This document shows positions 20,798 through 29,276 of a DNA stretch of 60,353 bases, in pieces. Made by a program: the position numbers and the translations under genes. The notes under the pieces were generated by a model. It ran no database searches, was not told the DNA's origin, and saw only the letters and a list, made by a program, of their open reading frames with translations. How positions within the stretch are numbered: position 1 is the first letter of the stretch; every line of letters begins with the position of its first letter. Where the stretch lies: NCBI GenBank assembly GCA_029565915.1, contig JAKQNG010000047.1, positions 1 through 60,353 of the forward strand, read 5' to 3'. Source of the DNA: Deltaproteobacteria bacterium (GTDB lineage Bacteria > Myxococcota_A > Polyangia > JAAYKL01).

Positions 20798-21702
20798 TCC
20801 TCCCCTGCGGGCCAGGTGAGCAGCGCCGCGCCGAGGACACCCGCCGAATCGCCGATCCGGTGCTGCCGGATCGGTGTGCGCAGTTGATCTGAAAAGAGAT
20901 AGCGAGCCACTTTTTCAACGCCCCGATCATACAGGCAGAGCGCATTGGACACACCGCCGCCCAGCACCACCACGTCCGGATCCACAATGTTGATGACGTT
21001 GGACAGGGCCCGCCCGAAATTGTCCATCCACTCGTCCACGCAGGCCACCGCCGCCGCATCCCCGGCCTGTTCCCGCAACAGGATATCGGGCAGTGCCAGG
21101 CGTTCTCCTTTGCGCTGCGCATACCGGGTCGCAATTCCCGGACCGGACAGAAACAGCTCCGTACAGCCGGATTTGCCGCAGTAGCAGGGAAAGCGGTCGT
21201 CCGGCCAGAGGATGGTGTGTCCCCATTCCCCGCAGATGGACTGGAGTCCTTCCCGGACCTGTCCGTCGATGACGAGGCCGCCGCCCACGCCGGTGCCCAT
21301 GATCACGCCGAACACCACAGGGCATCCGCGGCCGGCCCCGAACCGGGCCTCCGCCAGGGCAAAGCAGTTCGCGTCGTTGGCAAAAACGAGGGGCACATTG
21401 ACCCGCTGCTGCAGGTCCGCCCGGAAGGATCGCCCGTTCAGGCACACGGTATTCGCATTCTTCACGGCGCCGGTGACCGTGACGCTCCCCGGCATCCCCA
21501 CGCCGACGGCGGCGACCCGGGGCTCTTCGTGCACACATTCGTCGATGAGCGCGGCAACCCGGGACAGGATGTGGTCGTAGCCGCCCTCCTGTTCGGTGGA
21601 CACCCGTCGCCGCGAGACGAACCGGAAGCCTTCGCCCACATCGACGATGGCGGCTTCCAGCTTGGTGCCCCCCATGTCAATGCCGATGAGACGCCGGTTC
21701 AT
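20794..21702 (-). CDS. ROK-family sugar kinase (glucokinase-like)
   Basis: The 302-residue start is at ATG 21702 (MNRRLIGIDMGGTKLEAAIV). It has the phosphate-1 ATP motif DMGGTK, the catalytic Asp in FANDANCFALAEA, MGTGVGGGLVIDG, and the ROK zinc-site pattern of His in GEWGH plus CYCGKSGCTE. The family phosphorylates glucose or related hexoses or N-acetylhexosamines, and glucose is the most probable substrate given the length and absence of a repressor HTH domain. It lies downstream of a zinc-ribbon gene and overlaps the HEAT lipoprotein gene by 4 bases. Confidence 0.92.
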   Translation of the reverse strand: MNRRLIGIDMGGTKLEAAIVDVGEGFRFVSRRRVSTEQEGGYDHILSRVAALIDECVHEEPRVAAVGVGMPGSVTVTGAVKNANTVCLNGRSFRADLQQRVNVPLVFANDANCFALAEARFGAGRGCPVVFGVIMGTGVGGGLVIDGQVREGLQSICGEWGHTILWPDDRFPCYCGKSGCTELFLSGPGIATRYAQRKGERLALPDILLREQAGDAAAVACVDEWMDNFGRALSNVINIVDPDVVVLGGGVSNALCLYDRGVEKVARYLFSDQLRTPIRQHRIGDSAGVLGAALLTWPAGED

Positions 21703-21718
21703 GATTGCGGTTCCGCGG

Positions 21719-22228
21719 TCAATAGGGACCGGCATGGCCGCCGCACATGAAGCAGCCCACCACACGGCCGTCGGTGCTGTAGTGCAGGTTGTACACGTGG
21801 ACCACCCGTCCGCAGATCGGACAGCGGGACGGTCCTTCCGGCATGGCGGGTTGTTCCACCGGTGGTGCTTCGCGTTCCCCTGCCAATGAGGACGGGCGCC
21901 CGGTTTCCTCCGATTCGCCCTCTTCGGGATCGCGGAATACGGGAATCGGTTCCTGAACGACGAACAGGCGGATATTTTCGAAGCGGATGCGCTGTTCGCA
22001 GCGAAGCGCCAGCAGTCGGCGGTGCACGTCCCGGCAGACCGCGTCAATCTGTCCATGGGTCAGGGAACCTGTCCAGCGCGCACCGGCGACCCAGTCCTTT
22101 TTTCCCACGGGCGCCAGCTCCAGATCCGTCTGCGATGAATCGAGCAGGACCCGCAACGCGTCCCGCAGCGACTGCTCCGCCTTGACACCCACCAGAATAT
22201 CCATTTTCCGCATGGCATTCATTCGCAT
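21719..22228 (-). CDS. Hypothetical protein with C-terminal zinc ribbon
   Basis: The protein has 169 residues. The N-terminal roughly 90 residues form a compact mixed region without recognised family. A linker rich in Glu and Pro leads to CPICG (about residue 136) and CFMCGG (about 160), a four-cysteine zinc-ribbon. The start is uncertain: in-frame ATGs are found at codons 1, 3, 6 and 9, none with a good ribosome site. It sits between the glycosyltransferase and ROK kinase genes on the same strand. The function is unknown. Confidence 0.62.
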   Translation of the reverse strand: MRMNAMRKMDILVGVKAEQSLRDALRVLLDSSQTDLELAPVGKKDWVAGARWTGSLTHGQIDAVCRDVHRRLLALRCEQRIRFENIRLFVVQEPIPVFRDPEEGESEETGRPSSLAGEREAPPVEQPAMPEGPSRCPICGRVVHVYNLHYSTDGRVVGCFMCGGHAGPY

Positions 22229-22274
22229 CTGTCTGCATCAGACCGGTCGAGCGGCCGCCGTAACAGGCGTCCGG

Positions 22275-23318
22275 TCAGACGAGCCGGTCGAACACCTCCT
22301 TGAACTGGGCGATCTGCTGTTCAACGGAGAACATCTCGATGTGCCGGCTCCCCGCATTGACAATCTCTTCGCGGAATACGGGGTCGTCCATCCGTTCAAT
22401 CGCATCCGCCCAGGCGTCCACACTGGTGAAATCGTCAATCAACAGCCCACCGCTGCCCACGGAATCCTTCAGCCCGCCCGTGTTGGAGGCGATGACGGGA
22501 ATCCGGTTGTACATGGCTTCGAGGGCCACCCGGCCGAAGGGCTCCTCCCACTGGGACGGGATGAGCAGCATGTTTGTCATCAGGTAGACGGCCGCCACGT
22601 CCGGGGAACGCCGCGCGTGCACCACATTGCCCGAGCGGACCAGCGCCACGCCGTAGGACTCCGGTTCCATGAAGCCTTCCACGAACAGGAAGGACCGGTG
22701 CTTGAATCGGCCGGATACCAGCTCCTGCACGATGTGGAGTCCTTTGTGGGGCAGGGGATTGAAAAACGTGATGAAGGGCCCCGACTGTTCGCTCACCCGG
22801 AAAGTCCGGCTGCTGGGCACGGGGTAGATCACCTCCGCCCGGCGGTTCCAGGTTTCCGTGATCTTTTCGGCCATGTAGTTGCTGTTCGTCACCACTGCGG
22901 CGAGCTGATCCTTCAGCGTGCGGAACAGGGAGAGCACCGGGTGCAGCGTGTGGACATAGAGCACCACCGGAATGCCGTAGTGATCGAACAGGCTCATCAT
23001 CCGGTGGATATCTTCGCCGCCACAGGCCCCTTCCGGCGATGACGTCATCACCACATCCGGTCGGAAATCCTCGATGGTCGCCGACAGGCACCGGATGAAA
23101 TCGCTCTGCACGAGACTCACTTTCACGCCGTCGGTGAAATAGCTCCGCTGGCGCGTGGTGCCGTCCACCAGCGGCGCCACCATGCCGTGCACCCGCACCT
23201 CCACGCCCGATCGGGCCAGCCGCCTCGCGAATTCGTGGTTGGCCACATCCTGTCCATTGACCAGCGTGGGATACCACCACCGATGGTTGGCAATCAGCAG
23301 CCTGCGGACAGCGCTCAC
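22275..23318 (-). CDS. GT4-family glycosyltransferase
   Basis: The protein has 347 residues. GTG at 23318 is chosen because it follows the preceding stop by 4 bases and gives the expected N-terminus VSAVRRLLIANHRWWYPTLVNG. It has the GT-B fold, with an acceptor-side N-terminal domain and a nucleotide-sugar domain bearing EEPFGRVALEAMYNRIPVIAS then NTGGLKD, the GT4 EX7E signature. The donor and acceptor are not determined; GT4 enzymes build surface polysaccharides, lipopolysaccharide or glycolipids. It sits directly after the methionine enzyme gene. Confidence 0.87.
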   Translation of the reverse strand: MSAVRRLLIANHRWWYPTLVNGQDVANHEFARRLARSGVEVRVHGMVAPLVDGTTRQRSYFTDGVKVSLVQSDFIRCLSATIEDFRPDVVMTSSPEGACGGEDIHRMMSLFDHYGIPVVLYVHTLHPVLSLFRTLKDQLAAVVTNSNYMAEKITETWNRRAEVIYPVPSSRTFRVSEQSGPFITFFNPLPHKGLHIVQELVSGRFKHRSFLFVEGFMEPESYGVALVRSGNVVHARRSPDVAAVYLMTNMLLIPSQWEEPFGRVALEAMYNRIPVIASNTGGLKDSVGSGGLLIDDFTSVDAWADAIERMDDPVFREEIVNAGSRHIEMFSVEQQIAQFKEVFDRLV

Positions 23319-23322
23319 GGGG

Positions 23323-25194
23323 TCACCGCATCTTCCCGGCGGCATTGAGCACTGCCACCGCCGAGGCGAGACGGCCGAAGGGCGCCGCCACCTGGATACC
23401 CTGCACCCGCGGCAGGACCTGTTCCATGATTTCGATGGCGATCTGCAGGCCTTCTTCCTTTTCGGTGCCGCTGTCGTGGGCTTTCGACATGCGCGAGAGC
23501 ACCGACGGTGGCATGGAGACCCCGGGCATCTCGTTGGCCAGGAACTCCGCGTTGCGCAGGCTCTGCAGGGGCCAGATGCCGGCGAGCACGGGAATCCTTG
23601 CGCCGTCGGGGATCCGGTCGAGGAAGGACAGGAGCTGCGCCGCATCGAAGACGGGCTGGGTGATGGCGGCCCTGGCCCCCGCTTCCACCTTGAGGACAAA
23701 CCGGGACAGCTCCTTGTCAATGTTCACCGCCGTGGGATTCACGCCCACGAGAGGGACGAAACCCGTGGGCTGGCGGATGGAACGACCACCCAGATCGAGG
23801 GCCGTGTTCAGGAGGCGGATCATCCGCGTGAGGCCGATGGCGTCCACGTCGAAGACACCCGTGGAATGGGGATAGTCCCCCATGATGGGCGGGTCGCCGG
23901 TGATGACGAGGATGTTGCGCAGCCCCAGCGCATAGGCGCCCAGCAGGTCCGCCTGCATGCCCACCAGATTCCGATCCCGGCAGGCGTAGTGCATGACCGT
24001 CTCCACCTGCACGTCGCGCTCGATGACCACGGCCATGGCCAGAGGGCCCATCCGGGCGGATGCCCGCGGGCCGTCGGGAATGTTGATGGCGTCGAAACCG
24101 GCATTCTTCGCCTCCGCGGCGCTGACGAGGATCTTTCCCAGATCCCATCCCTGGGGCGGCGCCAGCTCCACGGTGGCCACGAAGTCGCCGGCAGCCAGCT
24201 TTTTTGCAAACTGCGATCGCTGCGCAAAGGGAATCTCCGGCATCGGTGCAACGGTTTCTTCCTGCAGGGAGGAAACCTCCTGCAGAGAACGCTGCTCGCC
24301 GGTCATCTGCCGGATGGAGGCGGCAATGGCCCGGATGTGATCCGGCGTTGTGCCGCAGCAGCCCCCCACCGCCGCGGCGCCCACCTGAACAAACCGCCGC
24401 GCATAGTTGGCCATGTAGTCGGGAGAGCACATGTAGAACGTACGGCCCTCGATTTCCGTGGGAAGGCCCGCGTTGGGCATGACGATGACGGGCAGGCGGC
24501 TCACCTTCCGCACCCGCTCCAGCGTGTCGAGCATGGACTTGGGACCCACGGAACAGTTGATCCCCATCACGTCCGCGCCGGCCTTTTCGAGCATGGCGGC
24601 GAACTCCTCGGCCCGGGCGCCGTAGATCGTGTTGCCTTCCTGGTTCACCGTGAACGAACAGGCCAGCGGAATGTCGCGACCGGTGGCCTGCCGCACCGCC
24701 ATGCCGGCAGCCAGTGCAATGCGCGCTTCTTCCATGTCCGCGAAAGTTTCAAACAGGATGAGGTCCACGCCGCCGTCCACGAGGGCGGTGATCTGTTCGA
24801 TGAAGGCGTCCTTTGCAGTGGATTCATCCGTGCTGCGGAACAGGGGTTCGAGATGAATGCCCAGAGGACCCACGGAGCCGGCCACCAGCACGTCCGGCCC
24901 GGCCGCTTCCTTTGCGAGGGACGCCCCGGCCAGATTGATTTCCCGCACCTTTGACGCGAGGTCGAAGGAGGCGAGTTTGTAGCGGTTGGCGCCGAAGGTA
25001 TTCGTTTCGATGACCATGGCACCGGCGGCCACGAACTCACGATGCACCCGTCGAACCAGCTCCGGATCTGTCAGGTTCACCTGATCGTAGCAGCGGTTGA
25101 TGAACACGCCGCGATCAAAGAGCGTGGTGCCCGTGCCACCGTCGAACACGATGGGGCGGCCCGTGGCCAGCAATTCAAGAAACCGTTCAGTCAT
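23323..25194 (-). CDS. Bifunctional homocysteine S-methyltransferase/methylenetetrahydrofolate reductase
   Basis: The 623-residue protein starts at ATG 25194. The N-terminal homocysteine methyltransferase domain (about residues 1-295) has FDGGTGTTLFDRG, the first zinc cysteine in GINCSVGP, and the paired cysteines in GGCCGTTPDHIRAI. The C-terminal domain (about 330-623) is a MetF-like 5,10-methylenetetrahydrofolate reductase (VELAPPQGWD, HYACRDRN, ILVITGDPP, ITQPVFD). This arrangement matches the YitJ type, which reduces the folate and passes the methyl group to homocysteine to make methionine. Two hairpins lie in its upstream leader. Confidence 0.93.
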   Translation of the reverse strand: MTERFLELLATGRPIVFDGGTGTTLFDRGVFINRCYDQVNLTDPELVRRVHREFVAAGAMVIETNTFGANRYKLASFDLASKVREINLAGASLAKEAAGPDVLVAGSVGPLGIHLEPLFRSTDESTAKDAFIEQITALVDGGVDLILFETFADMEEARIALAAGMAVRQATGRDIPLACSFTVNQEGNTIYGARAEEFAAMLEKAGADVMGINCSVGPKSMLDTLERVRKVSRLPVIVMPNAGLPTEIEGRTFYMCSPDYMANYARRFVQVGAAAVGGCCGTTPDHIRAIAASIRQMTGEQRSLQEVSSLQEETVAPMPEIPFAQRSQFAKKLAAGDFVATVELAPPQGWDLGKILVSAAEAKNAGFDAINIPDGPRASARMGPLAMAVVIERDVQVETVMHYACRDRNLVGMQADLLGAYALGLRNILVITGDPPIMGDYPHSTGVFDVDAIGLTRMIRLLNTALDLGGRSIRQPTGFVPLVGVNPTAVNIDKELSRFVLKVEAGARAAITQPVFDAAQLLSFLDRIPDGARIPVLAGIWPLQSLRNAEFLANEMPGVSMPPSVLSRMSKAHDSGTEKEEGLQIAIEIMEQVLPRVQGIQVAAPFGRLASAVAVLNAAGKMR

Positions 25195-25212
25195 CGCTGT
25201 TCCAATCCCGGA

Positions 25213-25246
25213 TCCGGTGTACCGGACCTCCTTCTTGCCGGAGGTC
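25213..25246 (-). promoter_or_regulatory. Tandem inverted repeats upstream of the methionine enzyme gene
   Basis: TCCGGT-GT-ACCGGA (25213-25226) adjoins GACCTCC/GGAGGTC (25225-25231 and 25240-25246). On the minus strand these would form two neighbouring hairpins 20-50 bases before the ATG at 25194. They do not match a known SAM riboswitch pattern that I can recognise. The rest of the 25195-25391 gap shows nothing else clear. Confidence 0.4.
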
Positions 25247-25391
25247 TTCGAAATGCCGATTCGTATCATGAAACGGGCGCCTTTACCAAGGCGATTGCGG
25301 GCGCGGCAGGAGGTGCGAGGAACGATCTCCCCGGCCGGGGCCCTTCGTGGTAGAAGGGGACGTGCGCATCTTTGCCACAGGGAGGTTCACG

Positions 25392-26270
25392 ATGAAAAAT
25401 GTCATGGCAGTTCTGTTGTCCGCGTGCCTGTCCACCTGCGGATCCGGCCAGAAGAATCCCGCCACTGCGCAGGGAGAAACCGGGGATCCGGGCACCAGCG
25501 GATCCACCGCGAATGTCAGCGACGGGGACTTCGGCGTGACCGCGGGAGACGCGAAAAGCGCCGGCGGCGTCAGCGGATCGAAACTGCGGTCTACCGCGAC
25601 CGAGGCGGTGCTGAAGCTCATCGTGCAGAACGACCGGTCCGAACCCATTCCGGGCGTGGTCATCCGCGTCACCGATCCGGATGGCCAGAAGCAGTACACG
25701 CCGGAGACCGATGCCATGGGCTATACGGAACTCCTCGTTCCCATCGGCAGAAAATACCTGCTGACCTATCTGTCCCTTTTCAAGGATCCGGTGGAGAAGT
25801 CCGCGACGATTCCCGCGGAGCCCAACGTGACCATGAAGCTGACGCTCACCTGGATTCCCCTCACACCGCCGCCCCTTCCGCCGTCGCCGGACCTGGGCGT
25901 GGAGGTGCCCATCGAACAGAACAAGGGCCCGGCGCTGATCCTCGACGGAGTGGTGTTCGACACGGCAAAGGCGACCCTGAAACCGGAATCCTATCCGCAC
26001 CTCGAAGGCGTGATTGAGTACATGACCTACAAACCGAGCGCTTTTGTGGAGTTGTCGGGCCATACGGACAATCAGGGCAACCCGAAGAAGAACCTGAAGC
26101 TTTCGGAGGACCGGGCCATGGCCGTGCGGGACTACCTCATTTCGAAGGGCATCGACGAAACCCGTATCGTGGCCGTGGGCTACGGCCAGGAGCGGCCCAT
26201 CGCGACCAACGACACGGAAGAGGGCCGGCAGAAGAACCGCCGCACCGAGGCCCGGGATATCACTCCTTGA
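25392..26270 (+). CDS. OmpA/MotB-domain lipoprotein
   Basis: The 292-residue start ATG 25392 has GGAGG 6 bases upstream. The signal peptide leads to a probable lipobox (LSTCG, Cys 16). A Gly/Ser/Asp-rich spacer is followed by a beta-sandwich-like region (about 70-150), a Pro-rich hinge (PPPLPPSPD), and the OmpA-like peptidoglycan-binding domain (about 175-290: VVFDTAKATLKPES, VELSGHTDNQGN, LSEDRAMAVRDYL, KNRRTEA). It would tether the outer membrane to peptidoglycan. The downstream gene overlaps its stop. Confidence 0.9.
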   Translation: MKNVMAVLLSACLSTCGSGQKNPATAQGETGDPGTSGSTANVSDGDFGVTAGDAKSAGGVSGSKLRSTATEAVLKLIVQNDRSEPIPGVVIRVTDPDGQKQYTPETDAMGYTELLVPIGRKYLLTYLSLFKDPVEKSATIPAEPNVTMKLTLTWIPLTPPPLPPSPDLGVEVPIEQNKGPALILDGVVFDTAKATLKPESYPHLEGVIEYMTYKPSAFVELSGHTDNQGNPKKNLKLSEDRAMAVRDYLISKGIDETRIVAVGYGQERPIATNDTEEGRQKNRRTEARDITP

Positions 26271-27211
26271 ACCGGATCATCGACGGGGCCCATGACGGCG
26301 TGCGCCTGGACAAATGCGTGAAGGAGCTGTTTGCCGTCTCCTGGTCCACGGCCCGCAGCAGGATTGAAGCGGGAAAAATTTTCTGCGACAAAAAGGTGGC
26401 AACCGCACCGGAGCAACCGATGCGCCGGGGCGTATCGCTGACCTATGACGCGGATGCTCCCCGGCCAGCCGCAAGGGACGACTTCGACCCCGCCTGCATC
26501 CTGTACGCGGATTCCCATGTGATCGTGGCCGTGAAACCCGCCGGCGTGGTCACCACAAAAGTCGACGAAGACGAACGGGACACCTTCCTGCGCCGGCTGC
26601 GCCTTCATCTGGCCAGGGAAAAGGGACCGTCCAGGAAACGGAGGGGCGCCCTGCCGTCCCTCATGACCGTCCACCGCCTCGACAAACTGACATCGGGCGT
26701 GCTCGTCTTCGCCCGATCCGGCGTGGCCATGGACGGATTGTCGACCCAGTTCAAGGAGCGCACGGTGACGTGGACCCATCTGGCCCTCGTCCACGGCCGT
26801 TGTCCGGCGGTGACGATTTCCAGCCACATTCAGGAGGACCGGGGCGACGGCCTCCGGGGGTCCAGCGAACACTCCCGCTCAAAGAAAGTCCGTCGTCGGG
26901 CCGAAGGGAAACCGGCTGTCACCCGGGTGGAAGTGGTCGAATGTCTCCGGAACGCCACGCTGGTGGCCTGCAATTTTGAAAGAGGCGGCGGCACCAACCA
27001 GCTGCGGGTGCAGCTCTTCGAACAGGGCTGTCCCATCGTCGGTGACCGCACATATCTGAAGGGCATCCGGGGTGAACCCATCAACTCCCTGCAACTGCTG
27101 GTGCACGCGAACCACCTGTCCTTCCGGCACCCGGTCACCGGCGCACCGATGTCGTTTGCCGCACCGCTGCCCGACTATTTTGAGGCAACGCTGGCGCAGT
27201 TGCGCCGCTGA
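26267..27211 (+). CDS. RluA-family pseudouridine synthase
   Basis: The 314-residue protein starts at a TTG overlapping the previous stop by 4 bases (TTGA). The N-terminus is an S4-type RNA-binding segment (RLDKCVKELFAVSWSTARSRIEAGKIF). The catalytic domain has VIVAVKPAGVVTT and the HRLDKLTSGVLVFAR motif with the catalytic Asp, then TNQLRVQLFEQGCPIVGDRTY. It isomerises uridines in rRNA or tRNA. The target position is not determined. An unusually basic insertion (RSKKVRRRAEGK) lies at about residue 208. Confidence 0.9.
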   Translation: MNRIIDGAHDGVRLDKCVKELFAVSWSTARSRIEAGKIFCDKKVATAPEQPMRRGVSLTYDADAPRPAARDDFDPACILYADSHVIVAVKPAGVVTTKVDEDERDTFLRRLRLHLAREKGPSRKRRGALPSLMTVHRLDKLTSGVLVFARSGVAMDGLSTQFKERTVTWTHLALVHGRCPAVTISSHIQEDRGDGLRGSSEHSRSKKVRRRAEGKPAVTRVEVVECLRNATLVACNFERGGGTNQLRVQLFEQGCPIVGDRTYLKGIRGEPINSLQLLVHANHLSFRHPVTGAPMSFAAPLPDYFEATLAQLRR

Positions 27212-27253
27212 CCCGATCGTCCTCTTTCCCGATGGGCGCCTCCGGCATTGCCT

Positions 27254-27282
27254 TTGCTTTTGCCTTGCAAAACGGGTAGAAT
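27254..27282 (+). promoter_or_regulatory. Probable sigma-70 promoter for the UPF0158 gene
   Basis: TTGCTT (27254-27259) and TAGAAT (27277-27282) are 17 bases apart. An overlapping sequence with GG-N10-GC spacing (27243-27258) also resembles a sigma-54 site. Downstream, a leader hairpin precedes the gene. Confidence 0.42.
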
Positions 27283-27299
27283 TCCGTTGGGTACCTTGA

Positions 27300-27363
27300 C
27301 AGACTTCCGGATCGATCACCGAACCAGGGCGGGTCCGATGACAAAAACAGTCCGGATAGTCTG
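27300..27363 (+). promoter_or_regulatory. Leader hairpin of the UPF0158 gene
   Basis: The arms CAGACTTCCGGA (27300-27311) and TCCGGATAGTCTG (27351-27363) pair over 12 bp with a single bulged base, enclosing a 39-base loop. The element ends 33 bases before the ATG at 27396. It may affect mRNA stability or translation; no known riboswitch is recognised. Confidence 0.45.
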
Positions 27364-27395
27364 CACAATGCGATTCGACAGACAGGAGAAGGATT

Positions 27396-28133
27396 ATGGA
27401 AAATACTTATCTCATGGACGAGGAGTCCGGTCCGGGTACGGTCGACCCGGTGGACGCCATCAACGGCAATCTCTGGACAGACAGCGATGAACCGCCGGAC
27501 GTGAAGGGGATGGTAACGGTGGCCATCGACTGGGCGGAGCTCGAAGGTGCCCTCGAAAACAATTCCCCCGATCTGCACAGTTTTTTCAACAAGGAAACCG
27601 GAGACGTGATTCGCATCTTCAGCGGCAATGAGAGCGTGGAGCGACGGCTGCAGGAGGTGGAGGCCGATCCGGCCTACCTGTACATCGAACCGATTTCGTC
27701 CAGGGAGCAGTATCGCTGGATGGAGGAATTCATCGAAGAAATCGAAGACTGTCCCCTGAAACAGAAACTCGTTTCCGCGGTGGACGGCAAAGGGGCGTTC
27801 CGGCGGTTCAAGGATGCCCTCGCGGACGATTCCGAAAAGCGGGAGCTGTGGTTTGCCAGGCGCTCCGTCAAGCTGCAGGCCCACATCGCCGAGTGGCTCA
27901 AAGCCAAGAACATCACCCCGGCGAATGCGTCTCCCTGGGAAGAAGGCGCCTCCACGCGGAAATTCGAAACCGTACGGCGCAACCGGTACGGCACCGCATC
28001 CCGCACCCAGGGAGCGAGTCAACGGCGGGCCGCTCATGAACTGGTGGACCTGATCCGGCCGTCGGATCTGCACCTCGCGGTGGCGTTTCTGGAGTTTCTG
28101 GGACGGCACTACCAGACCCCCGAAAACGACTAA
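27396..28133 (+). CDS. UPF0158-family protein
   Basis: The 245-residue start is supported by AGGAGAAGG just upstream. It matches the UPF0158 layout: an N-terminal beta region with DWAELEGALENNSP and FFNKETGDVI, then YIEPISSREQYRWMEEFIEEI, and the diagnostic GKGAFRRFKDALADDSEKRELWF. This is followed by a helical end with WL...NITP. The family is cytoplasmic and of unknown function. A C-terminal extension of about 60 basic residues goes beyond the usual domain. The exported-protein gene begins 1 base after its stop. Confidence 0.85.
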   Translation: MENTYLMDEESGPGTVDPVDAINGNLWTDSDEPPDVKGMVTVAIDWAELEGALENNSPDLHSFFNKETGDVIRIFSGNESVERRLQEVEADPAYLYIEPISSREQYRWMEEFIEEIEDCPLKQKLVSAVDGKGAFRRFKDALADDSEKRELWFARRSVKLQAHIAEWLKAKNITPANASPWEEGASTRKFETVRRNRYGTASRTQGASQRRAAHELVDLIRPSDLHLAVAFLEFLGRHYQTPEND

Positions 28134-28134
28134 C

Positions 28135-28809
28135 ATGCGCCCGTCCCTCTGCGCGGCATTGTTCTTCCTGACCGCTCCTGCCGTTTTCTGCCCTGTGTCG
28201 GCCACCGCCGGCGATGACCCGCTGCTGGACGGCCTCTCCGTTCTCATCACCACTTCTTCCGGCGATACCACCAGCACCATTCCCGTCCTGGCGAGCGATG
28301 TGGAGCTCGTCGGCCGTCTCCTCCTGCTCGGCAGCGATGCATCGGTGGCAGTGGCAGATCGGCTGGACAATGCCGTTCGATTTCAGGCACGGCGGCTGGC
28401 CGTGCTGGTCCGGCTCCTGTCCCATGCCACCAATCTCGTTGGCGAAACGGTGAATCCGGCAGACCAGCAGGCGGTTGTGCAGTGGTTTATTGCGCGGGCC
28501 GGCGGAATGGCAGCGATGGACGGCATCCTCAATCGGTGCGGTGCGTCCCGCTCCGATCTCGACTACTGGACCGCCAATTTCCTGCTCGCATCCCGCCAGC
28601 TCGACTACCTGCGCGATCAGTCCGACATGCCATCCGAAACCGAACTGAAAATCATGTTCGACAAGGGAAACCACCGCTTCGGCGACATGACCTGGGAAGA
28701 GGCCGCCGATGCATACTCGACCATGGTGAAGAACGAGAAACTGCAGGAGGCACTCCGGCTGTGGCTGTCCGGCGTTCTCGTCCAGGGCGGTGTGGTTTTT
28801 TCACAATGA
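28135..28809 (+). CDS. Hypothetical exported protein
   Basis: The protein has 224 residues. The first about 26 form a signal peptide (LCAALFFLTAPAVFCPVSATAG). The mature part is mostly helical, with many Leu/Ala/Val residues, and includes WFIARAGGMAAMDGILNRCG and FDKGNHRFGDMTWEEAADAY. No known family is recognised. The ATG is 1 base after the UPF0158 stop, and the end overlaps rimI by 4 bases, so it belongs to a tight operon. Confidence 0.68.
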   Translation: MRPSLCAALFFLTAPAVFCPVSATAGDDPLLDGLSVLITTSSGDTTSTIPVLASDVELVGRLLLLGSDASVAVADRLDNAVRFQARRLAVLVRLLSHATNLVGETVNPADQQAVVQWFIARAGGMAAMDGILNRCGASRSDLDYWTANFLLASRQLDYLRDQSDMPSETELKIMFDKGNHRFGDMTWEEAADAYSTMVKNEKLQEALRLWLSGVLVQGGVVFSQ

Positions 28810-29276
28810 GCGACGCGCAGGGAAGTGTGATCGTCCGGACCGCCGGGACGGAGGACCTGTCCATTGTGGCGGACATCGAAAGCGAATCCTTTGCATCCCC
28901 CTGGCCGGAGGAGGCGCTGTCAGCGGAGCTGGCCAACCCCGTATCGCGGATTCATCTGGCCCTGTGGAAGGGCGAACCGGCGGGCTTCCTGATCGCCTGG
29001 ACGCTGCCCGGGGAAATTCAGTTGCAGAAGATCGCGGTCCGGCCCGCCTTTCGACGCCGTCATATCGCCAGGCGCCTGCTCGATGGGCTCCTCGCGAACG
29101 CCAAAGAAGGCGATCGAATTCTGCTGGAGCTGCGGGAGACCAACAGCGCGGCCCTTGCGCTCTACCGTTCCTTCGGATTCGAGCTGGACGGCGTGCGCCG
29201 GGGATATTACGCGGACACGGGGGAACATGCTCTGCTGCTGGGATTGACCATCCACCGGAAAGGCGCGCGGCCGTGA
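28806..29276 (+). CDS. rimI: RimI-like GNAT N-acetyltransferase
   Basis: The 156-residue protein has the GNAT fold with the family-specific start VRTAGTEDLSIVADIESESFASPW. The acetyl-CoA-binding stretch is IAVRPAFRRRHIARRLL, close to the Q/RxxGxG/A pattern but with His in place of Gly. The end is LELRETNSAALALYRSFGFELDGVRRGYY, typical of RimI, which acetylates the N-terminus of ribosomal protein bS18 and other proteins. The ATG overlaps the upstream stop by 4 bases and the gene overlaps ldcA by 4 bases. Confidence 0.88.
   Translation: MSDAQGSVIVRTAGTEDLSIVADIESESFASPWPEEALSAELANPVSRIHLALWKGEPAGFLIAWTLPGEIQLQKIAVRPAFRRRHIARRLLDGLLANAKEGDRILLELRETNSAALALYRSFGFELDGVRRGYYADTGEHALLLGLTIHRKGARP

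Noticed and set aside
23319-23720. N-terminal extension of the glycosyltransferase frame
   Set aside because: The extension overlaps the homocysteine methyltransferase gene; the glycosyltransferase homology begins at the GTG at 23318.
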